Positions 24,119 through 33,822 of a stretch of DNA of 64,000 bases are shown piece after piece (the stretch's first letter is position 1; the number at the start of each line of letters is the position of its first letter). Where the stretch lies: assembly GCF_018919065.1 (NCBI RefSeq), contig NZ_JAHLQG010000033.1:1-64000 (forward strand). The letters are read 5' to 3'. This DNA comes from Blautia sp. MSJ-9. GTDB taxonomy: Bacteria; Bacillota; Clostridia; Lachnospirales; Lachnospiraceae. The notes under the pieces are model-generated. The model was not told the origin of the DNA, did no database searches, and worked only from the letters and a program-made list of their open reading frames with translations. The position numbers and the translations under genes were made by a program.

Positions 24119-25408
24119 ATGAATTATCAGGAGAGCCGGGAGTACATAGATAGAATCACACGGGAAATTCCAAGCGTACTGGGGCTTGACCATATGCGCG
24201 AACTGATGAAGCGCCTGGGAAATCCTCAGGATGATCTGAAATACGTGCATGTAGCCGGTACCAATGGCAAGGGATCTGTCATTGCTTTTTTATATTCTGC
24301 TTTATCTGGTGCAAGATACCGTATCGGCAGATATGTTTCACCTACTTTGTATTCCTACAGAGGCAGGATGGAAGTAGCAGGCAGCAGGATCAGCAGAGAG
24401 AGCTTTGCCGCATATATCACACAGGTGGCAGAGGCCATTATAGCCATGACAAAGGATGGCTATCCTCATCCCACTGCATTTGAGATAGAGACAGCAGTGG
24501 CATTTCTGTTTTTTAGGGACGAGAAATGTGATCTCGTTTTGTTAGAAGTCGGAATGGGCGGAAATCTGGACGCCACAAATATCATTAAGAACACATTATT
24601 GGCAGTGCTGGTTTCTATCAGCATGGACCATATGTCTTTTCTTGGAAATACCCTGTCACAAATTGCCGAGAAGAAAGCCGGCATCATAAAGGATCACTGC
24701 CATGTGGTAACTGCCATGCAGAAACCGGAAGCAATGCAGGTAATTGAGAAAGTTTGTGCAGAACATCATGCCGAATGTACAGTGGCAGATGCTTCACAGA
24801 TACAGGTGCTTCAGGAGAGCTGTCTGGGGCAGACTATCCGGTATGATGGGGAAGATTATGAAATTCCACTGGCGGGTGTATATCAGAAAGAGAATGCAGT
24901 AGTTGCCCTGAATGCCCTGAAAGTGCTGAATGAGCTGGGTTTTGCAACTACTGCAGAGCAGAGGAAAGAGGGACTTCAGAATGCGCACTGGAATGGAAGA
25001 TTTACAGTCATCTGTAAGAAACCGTTGTTTGTAGTAGATGGAGCGCATAATCCTGCAGCGGCAGATATGATGGCAGCTTCTATTGAACATTATTTTAAAG
25101 GAAAACGCCTGATCTATATTATGGGAGTTTTTGCTGATAAAGATTACAGAAGCGTGATTCAGAAAACTGCACATTTTGCAGACCAGATCCTTACGATTCA
25201 GACTCCGGATAATGTGCGTGCACTGCCAGCAGAGAAATTGGCAGAGACTGTCAGAGAATATAATCCGAATGTTCAGGCTATGCCATCCATTCAGGCCGCA
25301 GTAGAGAAAGCGTTTGCAATAGCTGGTGAGCAGGATGTGATCATTGCGTTTGGTTCTCTTTCCTTTATCGGAGAGATGACTGATATTGTGGAGAAACAAC
25401 ACCAATAA
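24119..25408 (+). CDS. folC: Folylpolyglutamate synthase / dihydrofolate synthase
   Basis: A 429-residue Mur-ligase-like enzyme that adds glutamate to folates (and to dihydropteroate if bifunctional). The ATP loop VAGTNGKGSV is near residue 45; the SMDHMSFLGNTLSQIAEKKAG motif near 175 and the C-terminal domain start VVDGAHNPAA near 305 are typical. ATG at 24119 has AGAGGAG 6 nt upstream; a longer GTG frame overlaps the leader repeat and is rejected. It is 24 bp before pheA, probably in one transcript. Confidence 0.92.
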   Translation: MNYQESREYIDRITREIPSVLGLDHMRELMKRLGNPQDDLKYVHVAGTNGKGSVIAFLYSALSGARYRIGRYVSPTLYSYRGRMEVAGSRISRESFAAYITQVAEAIIAMTKDGYPHPTAFEIETAVAFLFFRDEKCDLVLLEVGMGGNLDATNIIKNTLLAVLVSISMDHMSFLGNTLSQIAEKKAGIIKDHCHVVTAMQKPEAMQVIEKVCAEHHAECTVADASQIQVLQESCLGQTIRYDGEDYEIPLAGVYQKENAVVALNALKVLNELGFATTAEQRKEGLQNAHWNGRFTVICKKPLFVVDGAHNPAAADMMAASIEHYFKGKRLIYIMGVFADKDYRSVIQKTAHFADQILTIQTPDNVRALPAEKLAETVREYNPNVQAMPSIQAAVEKAFAIAGEQDVIIAFGSLSFIGEMTDIVEKQHQ

Positions 25409-25432
25409 AAGAAAGTAGAAGGAATAAGATAC

Positions 25433-26563
25433 ATGATAGATTTACAGGATTGCCGAGATGAAATAGATAAGATTGACAGCGAGATCATCCGTCTCTTTGA
25501 ACAGCGAATGAAGGTGTGCGAAGATGTGGCTGAATATAAGATCCGCACAGGAAAGAAGGTTCTGGATCCGGAGCGTGAGAGGCAGAAATTGGAAGCACTG
25601 CGTAAAAAAGCACATGGAGAGTTTAATGAACTTGGTGCGCAGGAGCTTTTTCAGCAGATCATGGCCATCAGCCGTAAAAGGCAGTATCAGCTTCTGACAG
25701 AGCATGGCATCGAGGATGATGAGAAACTGGAAATGGTAGATGAACTTCCGATGAAAGATGTTACCGTTGTTTTTCAGGGAGTAGAAGGTGCATACAGCTA
25801 TGCTGCCATGAGAGAATATTTCCATGATGATATCGAGAGTTATCATGTGAAAACATGGCGTGATGCGATGGAAGAGGTTGTGGCAGAGAGAGCAGATTAT
25901 GCAGTCCTTCCAATCGAGAATACAACAGCCGGGATCGTGGCAGATATTTATGATCTTCTTACAGAATATGATCTGAGCATTGTTGGAGAGCAGATCATCC
26001 GTCCGGAGCATGTGCTTCTGGGCTTGCCGGATGCGGAAATTGGGGATATCAAACAAGTATGTTCTCATCCGCAGGCTCTTGCACAGTGCGGAAAATATCT
26101 GGAAACTCATCCGGACTGGAAGAAAAAAGAAATGGAGAATACAGCAGGTTCTGCCAAGAGAATTAAAGAGGATAATGATAAAACACAGGCAGCTATTGCC
26201 AGCAGACAGGCAGGAGAACTCTATGGACTGAAGATCCTGGCAGAGAATATCTGTTATAACGGACAGAACGCTACACGTTTTGTTATTGTGAGTAAGAAAC
26301 CAATCTATGTGAAAGATGCGCACAAGATCAGCATTTTCTTTGAACTGCCTCATGAGAGTGGTACACTTTACAATATGCTGTCCCATATTATTTACAATGG
26401 TCTGAACATGACAAAAATCGAATCCCGCCCGATCACGGGAAAGAACTGGCAGTACAGATTCTTCCTGGATTTTGAGGGAAATTTAAGAGACAGTGCTGTG
26501 AAGAATGCGCTGAGAGGAATCGAAGCAGAGACTGGCAGAATGAGAATTCTGGGAAATTATTAG
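25433..26563 (+). CDS. pheA: Bifunctional chorismate mutase / prephenate dehydratase
   Basis: A 376-residue fusion enzyme converting chorismate to prephenate and on to phenylpyruvate. Residues 1-90 are an AroQ-type chorismate mutase (DCRDEIDKIDSEIIRLFEQR). Residues 105-285 are prephenate dehydratase (FQGVEGAYSYAA, then VLPIENTTAGIV and the catalytic TRFVIVS). Residues 293-376 are an ACT domain with the ESRP motif (KIESRPITG), which binds phenylalanine for feedback inhibition. So all control elements are present. It follows folC directly. Confidence 0.95.
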   Translation: MIDLQDCRDEIDKIDSEIIRLFEQRMKVCEDVAEYKIRTGKKVLDPERERQKLEALRKKAHGEFNELGAQELFQQIMAISRKRQYQLLTEHGIEDDEKLEMVDELPMKDVTVVFQGVEGAYSYAAMREYFHDDIESYHVKTWRDAMEEVVAERADYAVLPIENTTAGIVADIYDLLTEYDLSIVGEQIIRPEHVLLGLPDAEIGDIKQVCSHPQALAQCGKYLETHPDWKKKEMENTAGSAKRIKEDNDKTQAAIASRQAGELYGLKILAENICYNGQNATRFVIVSKKPIYVKDAHKISIFFELPHESGTLYNMLSHIIYNGLNMTKIESRPITGKNWQYRFFLDFEGNLRDSAVKNALRGIEAETGRMRILGNY

Positions 26564-26653
26564 TATTGACAACAATGTGAAATCAGATATGGGAAGAGAG
26601 AAAGAAAACCTGATATCTGGATAACGGATAAAGATAAAAAGGAAGTAACAACA

Positions 26654-27961
26654 ATGGCTAGATTAAATGAATGTATATTATATCGTAACTTTGAACATGG
26701 TGAGATCCTGGACAAGATGGCAGAGCTAATGACTGCCTGGGAACAGAAATCACCGGATCTGAAAGAAAAAGAAGGACTGTTCTTTGAATGCGCCAACGGA
26801 CTGGTGGAAACTGCCGGATCATACGGATTTTCCGGGAATTTGTGGCACTGTTATCTTACATTTCTTCTTGTAAATAATGAAAATGCATTCAGCACAGCCT
26901 GCGAGATCAGAGGTGCGGTAAATGGAAGTATCAATGAACTGGCACTGAATGATTTCGGAGTATTCAAAGAATTATATGATTTCGACCTGACAGTACTGGA
27001 CGAAGCATTTGGCATTTCCTGCTGTAAGATACTGACAGATTACACAAATACAGGAAGCAACAGCAAGATGTTCAATTCTCGTATCAGAGACCGTATCTGC
27101 AGCCTGAGCAAGACTCTGGCAGAAGCAGAAACTACTGAAGAATTTATGAAAGATATGGTGCAGTTCTACAAAGATTTCGGCGTAGGCAAACTGGGCTTAC
27201 ATAAGGCGTTCCGTGTTGGACATGATGAGAATGACAATGTAGAAATCCAGCCGATCACAAGAATTGCTCATGTGAAACTGGAAGATCTGGTAGGATATGA
27301 AATTCCGAAGCAGAAGCTGATCGAGAATACAGAAGCCTTTGTAAGGGGCAGAAAAGCAAACAACTGTCTGCTCTTTGGTGATGCAGGTACAGGTAAATCC
27401 TCAAGTATCAAAGGCATCCTGAACCGTTATTATGATGAGGGACTTCGTATCATTGAAGTGTACAAGCATCAGTTCCAGGATCTGAATGATGTGATCGCGC
27501 AGATCAAGAACAGAAATTATAAATTCATTATCTATATGGATGATCTGTCATTCGAGGAATTTGAGATTGAATACAAATATCTCAAAGCTGTTATCGAGGG
27601 CGGTCTGGAGAAGAAACCGGATAATATCCTGATCTATGCAACAAGTAACCGCAGACATCTGGTAAGAGAGAAATCCAGTGATAAATTGGAGATTATGGAT
27701 GATGACGATCTGCATTCCTCCGATACTGTACAGGAGAAACTTTCTCTTGTTTACCGTTTCGGTGTCCGCATTTACTACGGTGCACCGAGCAAAAAGGAAT
27801 TCCAGACTATCGTCAAGGCGCTTGCAGAGAGAAATGGGATCAAGATGCCGGAAGAGGAACTGCTTCTGGAAGCAAACAAATGGGAACTTTCTCATGGCGG
27901 ACTTACAGGAAGAACGGCACAGCAGTTTATCGACCATCTGCTGGGGGTTGCGGAAGAATAA
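26654..27961 (+). CDS. DUF815 family ATP-binding protein
   Basis: A 435-residue AAA-type ATPase of the DUF815 family. The N-terminal 200 residues are helical; the ATPase starts with the P-loop LLFGDAGTGKSSS near residue 238, followed by Walker B IIYMDDLSFEEFE near 296 and a sensor-like IYATSNRRHLV near 325. Families of this kind are predicted loaders or regulators, with no proven role. It precedes ppx and ppk with a 27-bp gap, so it probably belongs to the polyphosphate operon. A role linked to polyphosphate or stress is inference from context. Confidence 0.85.
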   Translation: MARLNECILYRNFEHGEILDKMAELMTAWEQKSPDLKEKEGLFFECANGLVETAGSYGFSGNLWHCYLTFLLVNNENAFSTACEIRGAVNGSINELALNDFGVFKELYDFDLTVLDEAFGISCCKILTDYTNTGSNSKMFNSRIRDRICSLSKTLAEAETTEEFMKDMVQFYKDFGVGKLGLHKAFRVGHDENDNVEIQPITRIAHVKLEDLVGYEIPKQKLIENTEAFVRGRKANNCLLFGDAGTGKSSSIKGILNRYYDEGLRIIEVYKHQFQDLNDVIAQIKNRNYKFIIYMDDLSFEEFEIEYKYLKAVIEGGLEKKPDNILIYATSNRRHLVREKSSDKLEIMDDDDLHSSDTVQEKLSLVYRFGVRIYYGAPSKKEFQTIVKALAERNGIKMPEEELLLEANKWELSHGGLTGRTAQQFIDHLLGVAEE

Positions 27962-27988
27962 ATATAACAAAGCAAAGGGGGAACACAT

Positions 27989-29527
27989 ATGGCAGTTATG
28001 ACATTTGCGGCCATTGACATCGGGTCTTATGAAGTGAGTATGAAGATCTTTGAGATGTCAAAGAGAATCGGGTTCCGGGAACTGAATGATGTCAGATACA
28101 GTCTGGAACTGGGCAAGGGCGTTTATTCCGGAGGAAAGATCGATTCAGAAATGCTGAATGTTCTGTGTGAGGTACTCAATGACTTTAAACGTCTGATGCA
28201 GGACTTTGGTGTAAATGAATACCGCGCCTGCGGTACCAGTGCATTCAGAGAACTTGCGAATCCGCTGATTATCCTGGAACAGATCTATCAGCGGACAGGA
28301 CTTAAGATTGAGATTTTGAGCAGTGCAGAACAGCATTTCCTCGGATATAAATCTATTGCTGCCATTGAAAAAGGATTCAAGAAGATGATTCAGAAGGGAA
28401 CTGCGATCCTGGATGTAGGAGGCGGCAGCCTGCAGGTTTCCCTTTTTGACAAAGATGCGCTGGTCACTACTCAGGGACTGAAGATGGGAAGTTTAAGAAT
28501 CCGCCAGCGGCTGCAGGAACTGGAGAAAACAACCATTCATTATGATAAATTGGTTGAGGAATTTATCCGAAATGATCTGATGAGTTTCCAGCGTCTATAT
28601 CTGAAAGACAAGGATATCAAGAATGTGATCCTGATGGGAGATTTCATCACAGATATGATCTTCCAGGAGGAAATGGAAGATAAGATCATTACAAGGGAAG
28701 AATTTATGAAACGCTATGAGGATACGGTAGGAAAATCTGTTGATCTGCTGGCTCAGGAAATGGAGATCGATCCGGAGTATGCGTCCCTTGTAGTGCCGAC
28801 TATGGTAGTGTGCAGAAACTTTATCGATATTTTTAACGCAGAATCTCTCTGGGCTCCGGGTGTTTCTCTGTTGGATGGAATTGCATATGATTTTGCAGAG
28901 AAAAAGAAATTTATCAAGAGTGTGCATAATTTCGAGAATGATATTCTGGTTACCTCAAAGAATATCGCGAAACGCTATTCCAGCAGTAAGAGTCACATTC
29001 AGGGAACGATGAATCTCTGCCTGAATATTTTTGACAGCATGAAAAAAGTTCATGGCATGGGTTCAAGAGAACGTCTGTTACTGCAGATCGCGGCACTGCT
29101 CCATGACTGCGGCAAATATATCAGCATGGAAAATGTTTCTGAGTGTTCTTATCAGATCATTATGTCCACAGATATTATCGGTCTGTCCTCTCTGGAACGC
29201 CAGATGATCGCGTGTGCGGTCAGATTCAATAATTCTGCGTTTGTTCACTACGATGAACTTTACAGTATGGGAATGGCGATTGACAGAGAGAGCTATATCA
29301 AGGTAGCAAAGATGACTGCGATCCTTCGTCTGGCAAATGCCATGGACAGAAGCCATTATCAGAAAGTAAAAGGGATCAAGACAGCGCTCAAGGACAGAGA
29401 ACTGCAGATGATCGTGGATTCCGCACAGGATATTTCCCTGGAACTGGGACTGCTGAAAGATAAAGTCGCATTTTTTGAAGAAGTATTTGGCATTCGTCTG
29501 GTTCTCAGGCGTAGGGGCAGAGCATAA
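27989..29527 (+). CDS. ppx: Ppx/GppA-family exopolyphosphatase
   Basis: A 512-residue protein of the ASKHA superfamily which removes phosphate from polyphosphate or acts on pppGpp. The N-terminal phosphate-1 motif AAIDIGSYEV is slightly unusual (the common form is DIGSNS), the catalytic-side EILSSAEQ holds the conserved Glu, and phosphate-2 is AILDVGGGSLQVS near 135. From about residue 310 there is an HD-like helical domain (LLHDCGKYISM). It lies between DUF815 and ppk. The pairing of ppx with ppk suggests balanced making and breaking of polyphosphate. Confidence 0.9.
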   Translation: MAVMTFAAIDIGSYEVSMKIFEMSKRIGFRELNDVRYSLELGKGVYSGGKIDSEMLNVLCEVLNDFKRLMQDFGVNEYRACGTSAFRELANPLIILEQIYQRTGLKIEILSSAEQHFLGYKSIAAIEKGFKKMIQKGTAILDVGGGSLQVSLFDKDALVTTQGLKMGSLRIRQRLQELEKTTIHYDKLVEEFIRNDLMSFQRLYLKDKDIKNVILMGDFITDMIFQEEMEDKIITREEFMKRYEDTVGKSVDLLAQEMEIDPEYASLVVPTMVVCRNFIDIFNAESLWAPGVSLLDGIAYDFAEKKKFIKSVHNFENDILVTSKNIAKRYSSSKSHIQGTMNLCLNIFDSMKKVHGMGSRERLLLQIAALLHDCGKYISMENVSECSYQIIMSTDIIGLSSLERQMIACAVRFNNSAFVHYDELYSMGMAIDRESYIKVAKMTAILRLANAMDRSHYQKVKGIKTALKDRELQMIVDSAQDISLELGLLKDKVAFFEEVFGIRLVLRRRGRA

Positions 29528-29541
29528 AGGAGGATGAACTT

Positions 29542-31710
29542 ATGGATCTTGGAAAATTTGAAAAAAAAGAGTATTTCGTAAACCGTGAGCTGAGCTGGCT
29601 CAAATTTGACGAGCGTGTTCTGAGTGAAGCAAGAGATAAAAATCTTCCTTTATTTGACAGACTGAAATTTTTAAGTATTACTGCATCTAACCTGGATGAA
29701 TTCTTCATGGTGCGTGTGGCATCCCTTAAGGATCAGGTACATGCAGGATATCATAAGACAGACATCGCAGGAATGACTGCCAAAGAACAGTTAAAAGAAA
29801 TCAGTGCCCGCACCCATGAACTGGTTCATGTACAGTATAATACCCTGAACCGTTCCCTGATCCCGGCGCTGGAGAAAGCAGGCATGCATCTGGTTGCTGC
29901 CCATGAAGATCTTACAGAAGAACAGATGGCATTTGTGGACAGATACTTTGAGGACAATGTATATCCGGTACTTACGCCAATGGCGATGGACTCTTCCAGA
30001 CCGTTTCCGCTGATCAGAAATAAAACATTGAATATCGGCGCTCTGATCTCCAAGAAAGAGAAGAGTGATAAACTCAACAAGAAAGATAAAGCAGGAGAGC
30101 TTCTGTTTGCTACTGTACAGGTTCCGTCTGTGCTCCCAAGAGTGGTACAGATCCCGTCGAAGAAAGATGGCGATACCACAGTGATCCTTCTGGAAGAGAT
30201 CATTGAAAGAAATATTGATAAACTTTTCCTCAGTTATGATGTGGTATGTGCACATCCTTACCGTATTATGCGTAATGCGGATCTTACCATTGATGAAGAT
30301 GAGGCAGAGGATCTGCTGGTGGAGATTCAGCGTCAGTTAAAGAAACGCCAGTGGGGCGAAGTTATCCGTCTGGAAGTAGAGGATAAGATGGATGAACGTC
30401 TGCTGAAGATCCTGAAGATGGAATTTGATATCAAAGAGGCAGATATTTTCGAGATCAATGGACCTCTGGATCTTACCATGTTGATGAAAGTATATGGCAC
30501 AGATGGTTTTGATGCTTACAAGACACCGAAGTATCAACCTGCACCTGTACCGGAATTTCAGAATGAGAAAGATATTTTCCAGGTGATCCGTGAGGGAGAT
30601 GTATTCCTGCATCATCCTTATATGAGCTTCGACCCTGTTGTAAATTTCGTGCGTCAGGCAGCAAAAGATCCGGATGTTCTGGCTATTAAGCAGACTTTAT
30701 ACCGTGTCAGCGGAAATTCTCCGATCATTGCGGCTCTGGCACAGGCTGCAGAGAACGGCAAGCAGGTTTCTGTACTGGTAGAGCTGAAAGCGCGTTTTGA
30801 TGAAGAGAACAATATCGTATGGGCGAAGAAACTTGAAAAAGCAGGATGCCATGTAATCTACGGCCTGGTAGGTCTTAAGACACACAGCAAGATCACGCTG
30901 GTTGTGCGCAGAGAAGAGACAGGAATCCGCCGTTATGTGCATCTGGCAACCGGAAACTATAATGATTCTACTGCTAAACTCTATACAGACTGCGGTATCT
31001 TTACCTGCGATGAACGTTTTGGCGAGGATGCAACAGCGGTATTTAACATGCTCTCCGGATATTCTGAGCCGAAACGCTGGAATAAACTGATCGTGGCTCC
31101 GATCTGGATGAAAGACAGATTCTTGAGTCTGATCGAGCGTGAGGCAGAGAATGCGAAAAAAGGTCTGCCTGCGCTGATTCGTGCAAAGATGAACTCTCTC
31201 TGCGATCCGAAGATCATTGAAGGACTGTATTATGCATCTTCCTGCGGAGTTCAGGTGGAACTTCTGGTAAGAGGCATCTGCTGTCTGAAAGTGGGAGTGC
31301 CGGGAGTCAGTGAGAATATTCATGTTCGTTCTATTGTAGGAGAATTCTTGGAACACAGCCGTATTTTCTATTTTGAAAACGGTGGAAGTCCGGAAATTTA
31401 TATGGGAAGTGCAGACTGGATGCCACGTAACCTTGACCGCAGGGTAGAGATTGTCTTCCCTGTGGAAGATGAGAAGATTAAGAAAGAGCTGGAGCACGTA
31501 CTTGATCTGGAATTTAAGGATAATGTAAAAGCTCATATCCTGCAGCCGGATGGAACTTATGTGAAGCCGGATAAACGGGGCAAAGCCCAGATTAACTCTC
31601 AGATGGAATTCTGTATTGAGGCAACTGAGAAAGCAGCACTTCATAAACACGAAGAAAAGAAATCCCGCGTATTCATTCCGGCAGAGCCTGCGGAGGATAT
31701 AGAGGAATAA
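29542..31710 (+). CDS. ppk1: Polyphosphate kinase 1
   Basis: A 722-residue PPK1 that makes polyphosphate from ATP reversibly. The N-domain begins YFVNRELSWLKFDERVL; the head domain follows; the C1/C2 domains hold the phospho-histidine motif GLKTHSKITLVVRRE near residue 455 and the HLATGNYNDSTAKLYTD segment near 475. A basic C-terminal tail (about 690-722) is extra. The start has aaggagg 12 nt upstream. It ends the DUF815-ppx-ppk set with a perfect terminator hairpin 38 bp later. Confidence 0.95.
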   Translation: MDLGKFEKKEYFVNRELSWLKFDERVLSEARDKNLPLFDRLKFLSITASNLDEFFMVRVASLKDQVHAGYHKTDIAGMTAKEQLKEISARTHELVHVQYNTLNRSLIPALEKAGMHLVAAHEDLTEEQMAFVDRYFEDNVYPVLTPMAMDSSRPFPLIRNKTLNIGALISKKEKSDKLNKKDKAGELLFATVQVPSVLPRVVQIPSKKDGDTTVILLEEIIERNIDKLFLSYDVVCAHPYRIMRNADLTIDEDEAEDLLVEIQRQLKKRQWGEVIRLEVEDKMDERLLKILKMEFDIKEADIFEINGPLDLTMLMKVYGTDGFDAYKTPKYQPAPVPEFQNEKDIFQVIREGDVFLHHPYMSFDPVVNFVRQAAKDPDVLAIKQTLYRVSGNSPIIAALAQAAENGKQVSVLVELKARFDEENNIVWAKKLEKAGCHVIYGLVGLKTHSKITLVVRREETGIRRYVHLATGNYNDSTAKLYTDCGIFTCDERFGEDATAVFNMLSGYSEPKRWNKLIVAPIWMKDRFLSLIEREAENAKKGLPALIRAKMNSLCDPKIIEGLYYASSCGVQVELLVRGICCLKVGVPGVSENIHVRSIVGEFLEHSRIFYFENGGSPEIYMGSADWMPRNLDRRVEIVFPVEDEKIKKELEHVLDLEFKDNVKAHILQPDGTYVKPDKRGKAQINSQMEFCIEATEKAALHKHEEKKSRVFIPAEPAEDIEE

Positions 31711-31748
31711 GAAACAAGAAACAGTCAGAAACAGAAATAAATAACTGG

Positions 31749-31793
31749 GAAATGCCATGGAAAGCGGTGAGGCTGCCATGGCATTTCTTTTCT
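31749..31793 (+). terminator. Terminator after ppk1
   Basis: gaaatgccatgg (31749-31760) and ccatggcatttc (31776-31787) pair perfectly; tail ttttct. Confidence 0.85.
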
Positions 31794-31902
31794 GGGACAA
31801 AAAAATAAAAACTTTTTTGTGGCAAAAACCGCATAAATACAGGGCTTTTTGAACGAAAAATTCGAGAAAAATAAAAAAATTGAAATTTTTTTAAAAAAGT
31901 AC

Positions 31903-31931
31903 TTGCATTTTAGAAAAAGATGGTGTATATT
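31903..31931 (+). promoter_or_regulatory. SigA promoter of tRNA-Glu
   Basis: TTGCAT, 17 nt, TATATT, with A/T runs upstream that may act as an UP element. About 41 bp before the tRNA. Confidence 0.8.
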
Positions 31932-31972
31932 AAACGAGTCGACAGCGAAGAGCAAACGACAGACAAATAAAT

Positions 31973-32044
31973 GGCCAGTTGGTCAAGGGGTTAAGACGTC
32001 GCCCTCTCACGGCGAAAACACGGGTTCGATTCCCGTACTGGCTG
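31973..32044 (+). tRNA. tRNA-Glu (anticodon CTC)
   Basis: A 72-nt tRNA. D-arm GTCAAGGGGTTAAGAC; anticodon stem TCGCC/GGCGA around the loop CTCTCAC gives CTC; T-arm CGGGT-TCGATTC-CCGTA... The acceptor GGCCAGT pairs with ACTGGCT with one G-U. The sequence closely matches Firmicute tRNA-Glu. CCA is not encoded. Confidence 0.93.
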
Positions 32045-32064
32045 CTACGAAATAGTGAGAATTT

Positions 32065-32095
32065 AACCAGAGTTTCGACTCTGGTTATTTTTTTA
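32065..32095 (+). terminator. Terminator of tRNA-Glu
   Basis: aaccagagt-ttcg-actctggtt, a perfect 9-bp stem with a UUCG tetraloop, then a T7 run. Confidence 0.9.
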
Positions 32096-32188
32096 TCATA
32101 ACGTGACATTATGGGTGGTATATCAGACGGATATGTTTACAGGAATTGCTGCAGCATCTCCGTCTGTCTGGTTTCCGGGGTAGCAGGT

Positions 32189-33814
32189 ATGGGATATACG
32201 ACAATTACATTTATGATATTTACGCTGCTGGTAACGACAGCATATTATATGTTTCCTGTAAAAAAGTATCAGTGGACCGTATTGCTGGTTGCCAGTTATG
32301 TTTTTTATTTATGGGCAAGCTGGAAATATGCTGCTTTTCTTTTATTTACTACATTTACAGTCCATTTTGCAGCACTTATTATGTATAAAAACAGCAGGAT
32401 AGAGAAAGAAACGATAGTTCTTCACAACGGAGAGTGGAATCGGGAACAGAAAAAGCAGTACAAAGAGGAAATGAAGAAGAAGCGAAAAAGAGTTCTGATC
32501 ATGGTGCTTGTACTGAATTTTGGAATCCTTATATTTTTAAAATATTTTAATCTGTTTGCCGGAGGAATGAACAGGTTTCTTGGAAAAGCTGGAATGACCG
32601 GTTCAGTTCCAATCTTACATCTGGTATTGCCGCTGGGGATTTCTTTTTATACTTTTCAGTCTGCCGGATATTTGATTGATGTTTACAGAGAAAAAACTGA
32701 ACCGGAAAGAAATCCTGCAAAATATGCATTGTTTGTATCATTTTTTCCACAGATCATTCAGGGTCCGATCAGCTTTTATGATCAGCTGGCGCATCAGCTT
32801 TATGCAGAACGAAAATTTTCTTATGGAAATCTAAAACACGGTGCACTTCTGATGCTTTGGGGATATTTAAAAAAAATGGTTATCGCAGACCGGGCAGTCA
32901 GCCTGATCCAAATGGTTGCACCGGATTATACGCAGTATAATGGAACTGTTATCTTCATAACGGTTCTGGTCTATGCATTACAATTGTATGCAGATTTTTC
33001 GGGCGGGATCGACATATCCAGAGGGTTTGCGGAAATCCTGGGTATTGAAATGGCGGAAAACTTCCGCAGACCATATTTTGCAGTAAGCATTAACGATTAT
33101 TGGAGGCGTTGGCATATTACATTAGGTGCATGGATGAAGAGCTATGTGTTTTACTCTCTTGCAATGTCAAAACGCTTTTTTAAAATGGGTAAAAACCTGA
33201 AACAAAAATACGGTGATCATGCAATCGGAGCTCATGTTGCAAAAGTACTGCCGGCAGGAATTGCTTCTTTTATCACTTTTTTGCTTGTGGGAATCTGGCA
33301 TGGAGCAAATATGAAGTATGTGGCCTTTGGTGTTTGGAATGGTGGCGTGATTCTGTTGTCTGTTTTGATGCAGCCATTATTTAATAAAGCAATTGCCGGG
33401 CTGCATATTCAGACTCAAAAGAAGTCATGGCATATTTTTCAGATATTACGGACATTTCTGATCGTACTGGTAGGATATATGTTTGACATAGGCAATAATT
33501 TTTCTGCTGCAATGGATATGCTGGGACGTTGTGTTATGGATTTCAGTTTTGATATAAGTCAGATCACAGAGCAGATTACGTCGTGCGGTATGACATTGTA
33601 TGATTATATGCTGCTTATATTTATGATTGTTTTAATCTTTTATGTCAGTCTGATACAGGAACGTCATCCTGATACAACAATACGGAAGCTTTTGGAGGAG
33701 AAATATCCAAAATTTCAGTGGATCGTGTTATTTGCAGGACTTCTCTGCATTGCCATATTTGGAATGTATGGACCCGGATGTAATGCAGCAGATTTTGTGT
33801 ATATGCAGTTCTAG
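32189..33814 (+). CDS. MBOAT-family O-acyltransferase (AlgI/DltB-like)
   Basis: A 541-residue polytopic membrane protein with about 10-12 hydrophobic segments. MBOAT hallmarks are present: LPLGISFYTFQSAGYLIDVYR, then DFSGGIDISRGFAEILGIEM, then WRRWHITLGAWMKSYVFYSL and the catalytic-histidine segment LLVGIWHGANMKY. Such proteins move acyl groups, often acetyl, across the membrane onto glycans or teichoic acids. An in-frame ATG 78 bases upstream exists but its extra residues are Cys-rich and atypical, so 32189 is preferred. The next gene, 8 bp later, encodes a likely SGNH partner, the usual two-part acylation system. Confidence 0.88.
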   Translation: MGYTTITFMIFTLLVTTAYYMFPVKKYQWTVLLVASYVFYLWASWKYAAFLLFTTFTVHFAALIMYKNSRIEKETIVLHNGEWNREQKKQYKEEMKKKRKRVLIMVLVLNFGILIFLKYFNLFAGGMNRFLGKAGMTGSVPILHLVLPLGISFYTFQSAGYLIDVYREKTEPERNPAKYALFVSFFPQIIQGPISFYDQLAHQLYAERKFSYGNLKHGALLMLWGYLKKMVIADRAVSLIQMVAPDYTQYNGTVIFITVLVYALQLYADFSGGIDISRGFAEILGIEMAENFRRPYFAVSINDYWRRWHITLGAWMKSYVFYSLAMSKRFFKMGKNLKQKYGDHAIGAHVAKVLPAGIASFITFLLVGIWHGANMKYVAFGVWNGGVILLSVLMQPLFNKAIAGLHIQTQKKSWHIFQILRTFLIVLVGYMFDIGNNFSAAMDMLGRCVMDFSFDISQITEQITSCGMTLYDYMLLIFMIVLIFYVSLIQERHPDTTIRKLLEEKYPKFQWIVLFAGLLCIAIFGMYGPGCNAADFVYMQF

Positions 33815-33822
33815 GATATATG

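Noticed and set aside
30697-31800. Antisense frame of 367 codons across ppk1
   Set aside because: Shadow of ppk1; no ribosome binding site and no domain.
31973-32044. tRNA-Glu as an integration site for the 32-42 kb region
   Set aside because: No integrase gene and no duplicated tRNA 3' end were seen in the window, and the tRNA has its own terminator.
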